Positions 47,776-61,632 of a stretch of DNA of 64,000 bases are shown here, in pieces. The translations under genes and the position numbers were made by a program. Position 1 is the first letter of the stretch; each line of letters begins with the position of its first letter. Under the pieces are notes generated by a model that worked only from the letters and a program-made list of their open reading frames with translations, had not been told where the DNA came from and made no database searches. The stretch comes from Dugong dugon (taxonomy: Eukaryota > Chordata > Mammalia > Sirenia > Dugongidae): the NCBI GenBank assembly GCA_030035585.1, contig CM057482.1, forward strand, positions 59,338,828-59,402,827. The letters run 5' to 3'.

Positions 47776-48453
47776 ATGATGGCTTCAGCAAGCTCCCAAA
47801 ATAGAAAATCAAGAAATTTTCTGGAGGAAGAGAATTTCTTGGAATTACTGGAGGTGGAATACAAAAGATTGATATACAGAACTCTTCAAGAGATCAGCAA
47901 AGAGATGAGGCAAAAACACAGATCAAGCTAAGGAACACACAAAGCAATACAGGATCTTAAGAATGTAATTCAAGAGCATGACAAATTTAATAGGCTGCAA
48001 GAATCCATAGAGAGACAGCAATCAGAAATCCAGAAGACTAGCAATAAAATTTCAAAATTAAACAACTCAATAGAAAGTTATAGGAGCAGAATTAAGGCAA
48101 TAGAAGTCTGAATTAGTGGGATTGAAGATAAACGCTTGACAACAACTTATCTGAGGAAAAATCAGATAAAAGGATTTTAAAAACATGAATAAACCCTAAG
48201 AATTATGTGGAACACTATCAAGGGGAATAACACACAAGTGATTGGAGTACCAGAATTGGGGGGGGGGGGGAATAACAGAAAATACAAAGAGAATTGTTGA
48301 AGATTTGTTGGCAGAAAACCTCCCTGATATCATGAAAGATGAGGAGATATCTATCCAAGATGCTTATTGAACCCTACATAACGTAGATCCCAAAAGAAAT
48401 TCACCAAAGCACATTATAATCTAACTTGCCAAAACCAAAGAAAAAGAGAATTT
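47776..48453 (+). pseudogene. L1-F ORF1, first part
   Basis: Starts ATGATGGCTTCAGCAAGCTC, as in L1-G. It includes a G13 run (48258-48270) that shifts the frame. The sequence stops at CAAAGAAAAAGAGAATTT, where L1-G is inserted, and resumes at 56122. Confidence 0.85.
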
Positions 48454-49872
48454 GGGAGAGGTGTGGTCAACATCGCGGAGTAGTTAGACGCATCCTATAT
48501 GCCTCTTACAACAAAGACCTGGAAAAAAAGTTATTTGATTCTATGTGAACAACTGGCAGCCCTGAACAAGGCAAAGTTAAGAAATCCGTCTGAGTGATAC
48601 AGGAGAAGAAGACCATTTGGAAGAGGTAAGGAGGGCTAGAGCTGCAGCAGCGAAACTGCAGAGCCACAACCACACCAGTCTGTGGTGAAGGAGGCAAACA
48701 GCTGTGCTGCGCGTGTGCTCGGGAAGCAGTTTCCACATCGAGAGAGACCCGGCAGCAGAGATTCTGCTTGGACCCTCCGAACCAGTGAAGAGCTGCTCCC
48801 AAGAGGCTAAGTACCTGCATGCACCCTTTTGTGGGGATTAAAAAAAAGAAGCCCATTCTGGAAAAACCTCTCTCCGTTTTACCTCTTCCCTCCACGCTCT
48901 GCACCGGATTTGGGAAAAACCTCTCTCCCTTTTACCTCCTCCCTCCGTGCTCCACACCGGGAGTCCGCTGGGCTGGAAGTAGATACCAAAAGGCATCCTG
49001 ACCCATTCTCCTGGCCTTTTAGAGGGAACAAATAAGCTGCTGGTTCCCCTATGCCAGGAAAACAGGGTCAGCACAGCTCCTGCTAGCCACAGTTATCAGG
49101 GGTCTGCAGACTCTGAGTGCCTTACACCCCTGTATAAACTTGTGGAGACCCATCTCAACAGTGTTATCCCTCATTGCCACAGTACTAGAGGGCAAACATC
49201 TGAAGTTTAACTTCAACTGCTTCAGCTGTGAACTGGCAGATCTGTGACCCTCGAAACAGCCCTGCCCCTTAAGTAGGCACTTTTACTGATCTGCAGCAGA
49301 GGCTTGAGGATTGGTGGTATCACCTAAAGCACCTAGTCACCTGCTACAGGAGTCCAACAAAAAGTGGTGCCCTTGAGTCTTTACAGCCAAGGGAATGGGG
49401 TGCTCATTGTCCAGCTGCAAAACTCACCTACCTACTCACCTTTGAGAATAGGGACACGCTTTCCCTTCAGACTCTCAGGGTCAGCCCCCTACCTGGCTCA
49501 GCCTGTGATCCCCTACCACAGCCAGAGTCCAGTGCCTGCACCAATCACCCATGCCTCTCTAGGACTGGGGGTGAGAGTCTGCATCACACACTTGGTGACT
49601 GACTGCCTGAACACCCAAGCTGAACCCATACAGGAAAATTTAATGGACTCCTGTGTGCACATACTTAGTTACAGAGCTACCTGGTAACAGGACGTTAAAG
49701 CTTCAAAGTTGTCAAAAATCAAACTAGTGCACATGAGCAGCCTATCTGACCATATCAAAACAAAACAAAATAAGAAGCTAGATCTCACTAAGAAAGCAGA
49801 AAATAAAATTATAATAAATTATTGGTGGCTCAGAGACAACAGTCAATATCAATTCACATAAAGAGGCAGTCC

Positions 49873-50841
49873 ATGATGGCTTCAGCAAGCTCCCAAAATA
49901 AAGAATCAATAAATTCTCTGGAGGAAGAGAAATTCTTGGAATTACCAGAGGCAGAATACAAAAGATTAATATACAGAACTCTTCTAGAAATAAGAAAGGA
50001 AATTCGACAGAATGCATAAACAGCCATGTAACATACAGACACAGTAGTAGTGGAACTTAAAAAAGTTATTCAAGAACATCATTCCAAATTTAATAAGCTG
50101 CAAGAATCCATAGAGACAGCAATCAGAAATCCAGAAGATTAACAATAAAATTTCAGAAGTAGACAACTCAATAGAAAGTTATAGGGGCAGAACTGAGGCA
50201 GTAGAAGTTAGAATTAGTGACACTGAAGGTAAACCTCTTGATGCCAACTTGTTTGAGGAAAAATCAGATAAAACAATCATAAAGAATGAAGAAATTCTAA
50301 GAGTCATGTGGGACTCTATCAGGAGAAATAACCTACCAGTGATTGGAGTACCAGAACAGGGGGGGGATAACAGAAAATACAGAGAAAATCGTTGAAGATT
50401 TGTTGACAGAAAACTTCCCTGATATCATGAAAGATGAGGAGATATCTATCCAAGATGCTCATTGAACCCCACATAAGGTAGATCCCAAAAGAAAGTAACC
50501 AAGACATATTATAATCCAACTTAACAAAACCAAAGGTAAAGAGAGAATTTTAAGAGCAGCTAGGGATACAAGAAAAGTCATCTACAAAGCAGAGTCAATT
50601 AGAATAAGCTTGGACTACGCAGAAGAAATCCATGCAGGCTAGAAGGCAATGGGATGACATATTTAAAGCCTTGAAGGAAAATAACTGTCAGCCAAGAGTT
50701 ACATATCCAGCAAAATTGTCTCTCAAATATGATGGCAAAATTAGGCCATCTCCAGACAAAAAGAAGTTCAGGAAATTTGCAAAAACCAAACCCAAATTAC
50801 AAGAAATACTAAAGGGAGTCCTATGGTTAGATAATCAATAA
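49873..50841 (+). pseudogene. L1-G ORF1 remnant
   Basis: Starts MMASASSQNKESINSLEEEK, with a predicted coiled-coil-type charged stretch. It is broken by a stop near 50017 and ends KGVLWLDNQ followed by a stop at 50841. A G8 run lies at 50359-50366. The C-terminal YPAKLSLKYDGKIRPSPDKK stretch is clear at 50632-50841. Confidence 0.88.
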
Positions 50842-51283
50842 CACCAGCTAACAATGCAAGACTAGAACACAGGACAGAGCAACCAGATATTGACTCAGAT
50901 ACAGAAATTGAAATTATATCAAAGATAAAACATTGAAATTAGGGAAACAGATATCAATATGTAAAAAAGGATAATATTAAAACAAAAAAGAGGGACATAA
51001 AAAATGGAGACATTGATTTCTATATGGAGAGGAAGTTAAGGTGATATAAAGTAATAAAAGACTGGTATAAACTTAGAAAAATGTGGGTAAATACAGAGGT
51101 AACCACAAAGGAATCTGACAACCCTACAAATCAAAATAAAAAAGTAGAAAAACATAAAGACCCAGCAAAAACAAAATCTACAACAAAGAAAAAGATGAAA
51201 AAAAATACATAAAGAAAAACGACAGCACAGAAAATTGACGAGAACAAAGAAACTGTGAACAACACACAAAAAGAGATATCAGG

Positions 51284-54200
51284 ATGACAGAACTAAACTC
51301 ATACATATGAATAATTATGCTGAATGTAAATGGACTTAATGCACTAATAAACAGAAGGAAGAGTGACAGATTGGATAAAAAAGCATGATCCATCTACATG
51401 CTGCCTACAAGAGATGCACCTTAGACTTAAAGACACAAACAGGCTAAAACTCAAAGGATGGAAAAAAATATATCAAGCAAACAACACTCAAAAAAGAGCA
51501 GGAGTGACAATATTAATCTCTGACAAAACAGACTTTAAAGTAAAATCCACCACAAAGGATAAGGAAGGACACAATATAATGATTAAAGGATCAATAGACC
51601 AGGAGGACATACCAATAATAAATATTTATGCACCCAACAACAGGGCTCCAAAATACATAAAACAAACTCTAACAGCTCTGAAGAGAGAGACAGACAGCTC
51701 CACAATAGTAGTAGGAGACTTCAGCAGGCCACTTTCAGTGAAGGACAGAACATCCAGAAAGAAGCTCAATAAAGACACAGAAGAGCTAAATGCTACAATC
51801 AACCAACTTGATCTCATAGACATATACCAAACTCTGCACCCAGCAGCAGCCAAGTATAATTTCTTTTCCAACACACATTGAACATTCTCCAAAATAGACC
51901 ACATATTAGGTCATAAAGCAAGCCTTAACAAAATCCAAAGCATTGAAATATTACACAGCATATTTTCTGACCATAAACTCATTAAAAGAAGAAATCATTA
52001 AAAGAAACAGCAAGGGAAAAAAATCAAACACATGAACACTGAACAAAACCTTGCTCAAAAACTTCTCAGTTATAGAAGAAATTAACGATGGAATAAAGAA
52101 ATTCATAGAACCAAGAAAGAATGAAAACACATCCTACCAGAACCTTTGGGACACAGCAAAAGCAGTGCTCAGAAGTCAGTTTATAGCAATAAATGCACAC
52201 ATCCAAAAAGAAGAAAGGCTCAAAATCAAACCATTAACACTACAACTGGAACAAGCAGAAAGAGAGCAGCAAAAGAAGCCCCCAGGTGCTAGAAGAAAGG
52301 AAATAATAAGAACTAGAGCAGAATTAAATGAAATACAGAACAGAAAAACTATTTAAAGAGTTAACAAGACCAAAGCTGGTTCCTTGAAAAGATCAACAAA
52401 TTGATAAACTATTGGCCAAACCAACAAAAGAAAAACTGGAGAGGAAGCAGATAACCCGTATAAAAAATGAGATGGGTGATATGACAACAGACCCAACTGA
52501 AATTAAAAGAATCATAACAGATTACTATGAAAAATTGTACTCTAACAAATTTGAAAACCTAGAGGAAACGAACAAATTTCTAGAAACTCACTACCTACCT
52601 AAATTAACACAAACAGAGGTAGAACAACTAAATAAACCCATAACAACAGAAGAGGTGGAAAAGGTAATTTAAAAACTCCCAACAACAACAACAACAAAAA
52701 AAAAAAAACCCTCGCCTGGATAGCTTCACTGGAGAATTCTTCCAAACTTTCAGAGAAGAGATAATACAACTTCTACTAAAGGTATTTTGAGCATTAAAAA
52801 GGATGGAATACCCCCAAACTCATTCTATGAAGCCAGCATTACCCTGATACCAAAACTAGGCAAAGACACCACAAAAATAGAAAATTACAGACAGACATCC
52901 CTCATGAACATTGACGCAAAAATCCTCAACAAAATTTTAGCCAATAGAATTCAGCAACATATCAAAAAAATAATTCACCATGACCAAGTGGGATTTATAC
53001 CAGGTATGCAGGGATGGTTCAACATTAGAAAAACAATCAATATAATCCATCACATAAATAAAACAAAAGATAAGAACCACATGATCTTATCAATCGTTGC
53101 AGAAAAGGAATTCAACAAAGTCCAACACCCATTCATGATAAAAACTCTCAACAAAATAGGAATAGAAGGGAAATTCCTCAGTATAATTAAGGGCATTTAT
53201 ACAAAACCAACGGCCAACGTCATCCTGAATGGAGAGACTTTGAAAGCATTCCCCTTGAGAACAGGAACCAGACAAGGATGCCCTTCATCACCACTCTAAT
53301 TCAACATTGTACTGGAGGTCCTAGCCAGAGCAATTAGACAGAAAAAGAAATGAAGGCATCCCAATTGGTAGGGAAGAAGTGAAAGAAACTCTACTTGCAG
53401 ATGATATGATCTTATACCCAGAAAACCCCAAAGAATCCACAAGAAAATTACTGGAACTAATAGAAGATTTCAGCAAAGTTTCAGGATACAAGATAAACAT
53501 ACAAAAATCAACTGGATTCCTTTACACCAACAAAGAGAACCTTGAAGAGGAAATCTCCAATCAATACCATTTACAATAGCCCCCAAGAAGATAAAATGCT
53601 TAGGAATAAATCTAACCAGAGATGTAAAAGATCTTTACAGAGAAAACTACAAGACACTACTGCAAGAAACTAAAAGAGACCTGCATAAGTGGAAAAATAC
53701 ACCTCGCTCTTGGATAGGTAGACTCAACATAGTGAAAATGTCAATTCTACCCAAAGTGATCTACAGATACAATGCAATCCCGATCCAAATTCCAGCAGCA
53801 TTTTTTAATGAGATGGAGAAACAAATCATCAACTTCATATGGAAAGGGAAGAGGCCCTGAATAAATAAAGCACTACACAAGAAGAAGAACAAAGTGGGAG
53901 GCCTTACACTACCTGATTTTAGGACCTATTATACTGCCATGGTAGTCGAGACAGCCTGGTACTGGTACAACAACAGATAACATGGACCAATGGAGCAGAG
54001 TTGAGAATCCAGATATAAGCTCATCCACCTATGAGCAGCTAGTATTTGACAAAGGCCCAAAGTCCATTAATTGGGGAAAAGACAGTCTCTTTAACAAATG
54101 GTGCTGGTATAATTGGATATCTATATGCAAAAAGCTGAAACAAGACCCATATCTCACACCAAGTACAAAAACTAACTCAAAATGGATCAAAGACTTAAGT

Positions 54201-55121
54201 ATAAAATCGAAAATGACAAAGATCATGGAAGAAAAAATAGGAACAATGCTAGGAGCCCTAATACATGGTATAAACACAATACGAAGCATAAGTAACAATG
54301 CACAAGCACCAGAAGAGAGACTAGATAAATGGGAGTGCCTAAAAATCAAACACTTATGCTCATCCAAAGACTTCACCAGAAGAGTAAAAAGACAACCTAC
54401 TAACTGGGAAAAAAAATTTGTCTAGGACAAATCCGATCAGCGTTTATTCTCTAAAATCTACAAGATACTGAAAAAAACTCAACAGCAAAAAGACAAATAA
54501 CCCAATTAAAAAGTGGGAAAGGATATGAACAGGCACTTCACCAAAGAAGATATTCAGGCAGCTAACAGACACATGAAGAAATGCTCGTGATCATTAGCCA
54601 TTAGAAAAATGCAGATCAAAACTACAATGAGATATCATCTCACCCCAACAAGGCTAGCATTAATCCAAAAAACACAAAATAACAAATGTTGGAGAGATTG
54701 TGGAGAGACTGAAACACTTATACACTGTTGGTGGGAATGTAAAATGGTACAACCACTTTGGAAATCAATTTGGCACTTCCTTAAAAATCTAGAAATAGAA
54801 GTACCATACCATCCAGCTATCCCGCTCCTTGGAATATATCCTAGAGAAACACGAGCTGTCACACGAATAGATATATGCACACCAATGTTCATCACAGCAC
54901 TGTTCACAATAGCCAAAAGACGGAAGCAACCTACGTGCCCATGGATGGACAAATGGATAAACAAACTATGGTATATCCACACAATGGAATATTACGTGAC
55001 AATAAAGAACAATGATGAAGCTGTGAAACATCGTATAACTTGGTGGAAGCTAGAACTTATTATGCTGAGTGAATTTAGTCAGTCACAGAAGGACAAATAC
55101 TGTATAAGACCACTATTATAA
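51284..55121 (+). pseudogene. L1-G ORF2 remnant
   Basis: Endonuclease at 51363-51881 (ILISDKTDFKVKS, IINIYAPNNRAPKYIKQ), catalytic SDH kept at 51966-51974. RT at 52787-53299 ([24 protein letters not shown]) and palm motif LADD at 53394-53405. C-terminal part with [12 protein letters not shown] at 54609-55121, ending at a stop after [10 protein letters not shown]. Broken by at least five stops or shifts. Confidence 0.92.
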
Positions 55122-56121
55122 GAACACTAGAAAAGGTTTAAACACAGAAGAAAACATTCTTTGATGGTTATGGAGGTGGGGAGGGAGGGTGGGGGCCATT
55201 CACTAAGTAGATAGTAGATAAGAATCACCTTAGGTGAAGGGAAGGACAACACACACTACAGGGGAAGCCAGCACAACTGGACTAAACCAAAGCTCAGAAG
55301 TTTCCTCAATACAGTCAAATACTTTGAGAGACAGAGTAGCCGGGGTGCGGGGTCTGGGGACCATGCTTTCAGGGGACATCTATGTCAATTGGCATAACAA
55401 AGCTTATTAAGAAAATGTTCTGCATCCTACTTTGGTGAGTGGCGTCTGGGGTCTTAAAAGCTTGCAAGCAGCCATCTAAGATGCATCAATTTGTCCCGAC
55501 CAGTTGGAGTAAAGGAGAACGAAGAACATCAAAGACGCAAGAAAAGTATTGGCCCAAGAGACAGAATGGGCCACATAAACCAGAGACTTCATCAGCCTGA
55601 GACCAGAAGAACTAGATGGTGCCCAGCTACCACCAATGAACGCCCTGACAGGGAACACAATAGCGGGTCCCTGATGGAGCAGTAGAATGATGGGATGCAG
55701 AATTCAAATTCTAGTAAGAAGACCAGACTGAATGGTCTGTCTAGGACTGGAGGCACCCCGTAAAGCATGGCCCTGGTCTCTCCATCACCCCAAAACTAAA
55801 ACAATTTCTGAGGCCAACTCTTCAGACAGGGATTGGACTGGACTGTGGGACATAAAGTGATACTTGTGAAGAATGTGCCTCTTGGACAAGTAGATACAAG
55901 AAACCAAAGGGGCAGCTTCTGTCCAGAGGTGAGATGGGAAGGCAGAGAGAGTTAAGAGCTGGATGACTGTTCATGGGGAATCAGGGGCAGAGGGGAGGAG
56001 TGTGCTGTCACAGAATGGGGTGAGCGGTTGGGGTCTCATAACAATGTATGTAAAAAAAAAATTCTGTATGGGAGACTAACTTGAAATGTAAACTTCATTC
56101 AATTACAACAATAAAAAAAAT
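55122..56121 (+). other. L1-G 3'UTR with G-rich tract
   Basis: Contains GGGGAGGGAGGGTGGGGG (55178-55195), the shared block at 55445-55475, and AATAAAAAAAA at the end. Confidence 0.88.
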
Positions 56122-56418
56122 GAAAGACAATTTTAAGAGCGGCTAGGGATAAACGAAGTCATCTACAAAGGAGAGTCATTGAGATTAAGCTCGGACAACT
56201 CAGCAGAAACCATGAAGGCAGGAAGGCAATGGATGACATATATAAAGGCTTGAAGAAAAAAATTTCCAGCCAAGAATTATATATCCAGCAAAACTGTCTC
56301 TAAATATGATGGTAAAATTAGAGTATTTCCAGATAAACATAAGTTTACAGAATTTGCAAAAACCAAACCGAAATTACAAGAAATACTAAATGGAATCCTC
56401 CAGTTAAAAAATCAATAA
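56122..56418 (+). pseudogene. L1-F ORF1, second part
   Basis: Resumes with AATTTTAAGAGCGGCTAGGG, equivalent to 50550 in L1-G, and ends at a stop after a QLKNQ-type end (TAA at 56416-56418). Confidence 0.85.
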
Positions 56419-56860
56419 CATCAGATAACAACCCAAGACTAGAACACAGGACAGAACAACCAGATATCAACCCAGATAGGGAAATCACAAAAATAAAGCT
56501 AAAACACTGAAAATAGGGAAATAGAGATGTCAGTATGTAAAAGATGACAACATTAAAAACAAAAAAGAGGAACTAAAAAATGTAGACATAGATTTTTCAT
56601 ATGGAGAGGAAGTCAAGGCAATATAAAGAAATAAAAGAATGATTTAAACTTAGAAAAATAGGGGTAAATATTAAGGTAACCACAAAGGAAACTAACAATC
56701 CTACAAATCAAAATAAAAAAGTAGAAAAATATAAAGACTCCACAAATACAAAATCAACAAAAATGAAAAAGATGAAAAAATACATAAAGAAAAATGACTC
56801 AGCACAGAAAATTAAGTGGAACAACTAAACTGTGAACAACACACAAAAAGAGAAATCAAA

Positions 56861-59800
56861 ATGACAGCACTAAACTCATACCTATCAATAATTATGCTGA
56901 ATGTGAACAGACTTAATGCACCAATAAAGAGAGAGAGAGTGGCTGAATGGATTAAAAAAACACCATACGTCTATATGCTGCCTACAAGAGACACATCTTA
57001 GACTTAAAGACACAAACTAAAACTCAAAGGATGGAAAAAATATATATTAAGAAACAACACTCAAAAAAGAGCAGGAGTGGCAATATTAATCTCTGACAAA
57101 ATAGACTTTAAAGTAAAATCCACCACAAAGGATAAAAAAGGGCACTATATAATGATTAAAGGATCAATACACCAGGAGGATATAACTATAATAAATATTT
57201 ATGCACCCAACGACAGGGCTCCAAAATACAGAAAACAAACTCCAACAGCATTGAAAAGAGAGATAGACTGCTCCATAATAGTAGTAGGAGACTTCAACAG
57301 GCCACTTTTGGTGAAGAACATCCAGAAAGAAGTTCAATAAAGACAAGGATGATCTAAATGCTACAATCAAACAACTTGATCTCATAGACATATACCAAAC
57401 GCTGCACCCAATAGCAGACAAGTATACTTTCTTTTCCAACGCCCATGGAAGATTCTCCAAAATAAACCACATATCAGGCCATAAAGCAAGCCTTAACAAA
57501 ATCCAAAGCATCGAAATATTACACAGCATCTTTTCTGACTATAAACTCATTAAAAGAAGAAATCAATAGCAGAAAAAGCAAGGGGAAAAAAATCAAACAC
57601 AGGGAAACTGAACAACACCTTGCTCAAAAACTATTCGGTTATAGAAGAAATTAACGATGGAATAAAGAAATTCATAGAATCAAACAAGAATGAAAACACA
57701 TCCTACCAGAACCTTTGGGACACAGCAAAAGCAGTGCTCAGAGGTCAGTTTATAGCAATAAACGCACACATTCAAAAAGAAGAAAGGGGTAAAATGAAAA
57801 CATTAACCATACAATTCAAACTAGTAGAAAGAGAGCAGCAAGAGAAACTCTAGGGCGCCAAAAGAAAGGAAATAATAAGACAGCAGAATTAAATGAAATA
57901 GAGAATAGAAAAACAACTGAAAGAGTTAACAAGACTAAAAGCTGCTTCTCTGAAAAGATAAAAAAAATTGATAAACCATTGGCCAAACTGACAAAAGAAA
58001 AACAGGAGAGCAAATAACCCATGTAAGAAATGAGATGGGTGATATCACAACAGAACCAACTGAAATTAAAAGAATCATAACAAAATACTATGAAAAGTTG
58101 TACTCTAACAAATTTGAAAACCTAGAGAAAATGGACAAATGTCTAGGCATTCACTACTTACCTAAACTAACACCAACAGAGGTAGAACAGCTACATAAAC
58201 CTATAACAAAAAAAGAGATTAAAAATGTAATTAAAAAACTCCCAGCAAAAAGAAAACCCTGGCCTAGAGGGTTTCACTGGAGAACTCTACCACACTTTCA
58301 GACAAGAGTTAACAACACTACTACTAAAGGTATTTCAGAGTATAGAAAAGAATAGACTACTCCCAGACTCATTCCATGAGGCCAGCATAACCCTGATACC
58401 AAAACCAGGTAAAGACACCATAGGAAAATTACAGACAAATATCCTTCATGAACATTGACACAAAAATCTTCAACAAAATTCTAGCCAATAGAATTCAGCA
58501 ATGTATCAAAAAAACTTCAACATGATCAAGTGGGATTTATACCAGGTGTGCAGGGATGGATCAACATTAGAAAAACAATTGATGTAATCCATCACATTAA
58601 TAAAACAAAAGACAAGAACCACATGATCTTATAAATCGATGCAGAAAATGCATTTGACAAAATCCAACACCTATTCATGGCAAAAAATGCCAACAAAATA
58701 GGAATACAAAGGAAATTCCTAAACATAATTAAGGACATTTATACAAAGCCAACAGCCAACATCATCCTAAATGGAGAGAGTTTGAAAGAATTCCCCTTGA
58801 GAACGGGAACCAGATAAGGAGCCCTTTATCACCACTCTTATTCAACATTGTACTGGAGGTCCTAGCCAGAGCAATTAGGCTACAAAAAGAAATAAAGGGC
58901 ATCCAGACTGGTAGGGAAGAAGTCAAAGTATCTCTATTTGCAGATGATAAATGACCTTATACACAGAAAACCCCAAAGAATCCACAAGAAAACTACTGGA
59001 ACTAGTAGAAGATTTCAGCTAAGTATCAGGGTACAAGATAAACATAAAAAATCAGTTGGGTTCCTGTACACCAGCAAAGAGAACTTTGAAGAGGAAATCA
59101 CCAAACTGATACCATTTATAATAGCCCCCAAGAAGATAAAACACTTAAGAGTAAATCTAACCAGAGACGTAAAAGGCCTATACAATGAAAACTACAAGAC
59201 ATTACTGCAAGAAACCAAAAGAGACTTGCATAAGTGAAAAAAACATACTTTGCTCATGGATAGGAAGACTCAACATTGTGAAAATGTCAGTAATACCCAG
59301 AGAAATCTACAGATACAGTGCAATCCCGATCCAAATTCCACAGGCATTTTTTAATGAGATGGAGAAACAAATCACCAACTTCATATGGAAAGGGAAGATG
59401 CCCCAGATAAGTAAAGCATTACTCAAGAAGAAGAACAAAATGGGAGGCCTCACACTACCTGATTTTATAACCTATTATACCGTCACAGTAGTCAAAACAG
59501 CCTGGTACTGGTACAACAACAGATACATAGACCAACGGAACAGAATTGAGAATCCAGACATAAATTCAGCCACCTATGAGCAGCTGATATTTGACAAAGG
59601 CCCAAAGTCCGTTAACTGGGGAAAAGACAGTCTCTTTCACAAATAGTGCTGGCATAACTGGATATCCATCTGCAAAAAACTGAAACAAGACCCATACCTC
59701 ACACCATGCGCAAAAACTAACTCAAAATGGATCAAAGACCTAAATACAAAATCTAAAACGATAAAGATCACGGAAGAAAAATAGGGACAACGCGAGGAGC

Positions 59801-60628
59801 CCTAATACATGGCATAAACACAATACGAACCATAAGTAACAAAGCACAAACACCAGAAGAGAAACTAGGTAACTGGGAGCTCCCAAAAATCAAACACTTA
59901 CGCTCATCAAAAGACTTCACCGAAAGAGTCAAAAGACAAACTACAGACTGGGAAAAAATTCTTGGCTACAACTAATCTGATCTAATCTCTAAAAGCTACA
60001 AGATACTGCAAAACCTCAACAACAAAAAGACAAATAACCCAATTAAAAAATGGACAAAGGATATGAACAGGCACTTCGCCAAAGAAGACATTCAGGCGAC
60101 TAACAAACACATGAGGAAATGCTCATGATCATTAGCCATTAGGGAAATGCAAATCAAAACTACTATGAGATTCCGTCTTACCCCAACAAGGCTAGCATTA
60201 ATCAAAAAAACACAAAATAATAAATGTTGGAGAGGTTCTGGAGAGACTGTTGGTGGGAATGTAAAATGGTACAACCACTTTGGAAATCGATTGGCACTTC
60301 CTTAAAAAGCTAGAAATAGAAGCACCATATGATCCAGCAATCCTGCTCCTTGCAATATATCCTAGAGAAATAAGAGCCATCATGCAAATAGACATATGCA
60401 CACCTGAGTTTATTGCAGCACTGTTCACGATAGCAAAAAGATAGAAACAACCTAGGTGCCCATCAATGGACAAATGGACAAACAAATTATGGTATATTCA
60501 CATAATGGAATACTATGCAACAATAAAGAACGATGCATGTTATAACATGGAGGAATCTGGAAAGCCTTATGTTGAGTGAATTTAGTCAGTTGCAAAAGGA
60601 CAAATATTGTATGAGACCACTATTATAA
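56861..60628 (+). pseudogene. L1-F ORF2 remnant
   Basis: Starts MTALNSYLSIIMLNVNRLNA. In the endonuclease, the catalytic SDH has become SDY (57534-57542). The RT palm FADD is present (58937-58948) but is followed by a one-base insertion and a stop. C-terminal part in 59185-59646 and beyond. Not functional. Confidence 0.9.
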
Positions 60629-61618
60629 GAACTCAAGAAAAGGTTTAAACACAGAAAAAAACATTCTTTGATAGTTACAAGGGTGGGAAAGGAGGGAGAG
60701 GGTTATTCACTAACTAAATAGTAGTCAAGAATTATCTTAGGTGAAGGAAAGGACAGCACACACTACAGGGGAAGTCAGCACAACAGCTAAAAAGTTTCCT
60801 GAATACAACCAAACACTCTGAGGAACAGTGTAGCAGGGGCGGGTGTCTGGGGACCATGGTTTCAGGGGACATCTAGGTCAACTGGCATAACAAAGCTTAT
60901 TAAGAAAATGTGTGCATCCCACTTTGGTGAGTGGCATCTGGGGTCTTAAAAGCTGGTGAGTGGCCATCTAAGATGCATCAATTTGTCCCAACCCACCTGG
61001 AGTAAAGGAGAAGGAAGACCATCAAAGACACAAGGAAAGTATTAACCCAAGAGACAGAAAGGGCCACAAAAACCAGAGACTGCATGAGCCTGAGACCAGA
61101 AGAACTAGATGGTGCCCAGCTACTACCAATGATCGCCCCCACAGGGAACACAACAGAGAGTCCCTAATGGAGCAGGAGAAAAGTAGGGTGCAGAACTCAA
61201 ATTCTAGCAAAAAGACCAGATTTGATGGTCTGACTGAGACTGGAGGAACCCCAGAAAGCATGGCCCCTGGGCTCTCTGTCAACCCATAACTAAAACCATT
61301 CCTGAGGTCAACTCTTCAGGCAAAGATTAGACTGGACTATGGGACGTAAAAGATCCTCGTGAAGAGCGTGCTTCTTAGCTCAAGTAGATACATGAGACTA
61401 AACGGGTAGCTCCCGTCCAGAGGTGAGATGAGAAGGCAGAGAGTGTCAGGAGATGGTTGAATGGACATGGGAAATCCGGAGTGGAAAGGAGTGTGCTGTT
61501 AGAGTATATTGAGAGCAACTAGGCTCACATAACAATGTACGTATAAATTTTTATATGAGACTAACTTGAATTGTAAACTTTCACTTAAAGCACAATAATA
61601 AAATAAAATAAAAAAATA
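60629..61618 (+). other. L1-F 3'UTR with G-rich tract
   Basis: G-rich tract at 60681-60702 (GGGTGGGAAAGGAGGG start), shared block at 60937-60968, and an A/T-rich tail (AATAAAATAAAATAAAAAAA). Confidence 0.85.
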
Positions 61619-61632
61619 AAAAACTCAGAAAA

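Larger units (their letters stand above)
48454..56121 (+). mobile_element. Full-length L1 (L1-G) nested in L1-F ORF1
   Basis: 7.67-kb plus-strand L1 with 5'UTR, ORF1, ORF2, 3'UTR and A-rich tail, flanked by near-identical repeats AAAAGAGAATTT (48442-48453) and GAAAGACAATTT (56122-56133). L1-F reads on in register either side. It is therefore younger than L1-F. Both ORFs carry stops, so it is not competent. Confidence 0.93.
46360..61618 (+). mobile_element. Full-length L1 (L1-F), interrupted by L1-G
   Basis: Plus-strand L1 in two parts, 46360-48453 and 56122-61618, together about 7.6 kb. The 5' end GAGGTGGGGCCAAGATGG and the target repeats (AAAAGCTCAGAAAAC at 46345-46359; AAAACTCAGAAAAC near 61619-61632) define the insertion. 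The A-rich tail is near 61590-61618. The target is itself an older L1, whose ORF1-like sequence continues at 61633. L1-G is inserted within ORF1. Confidence 0.9.
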
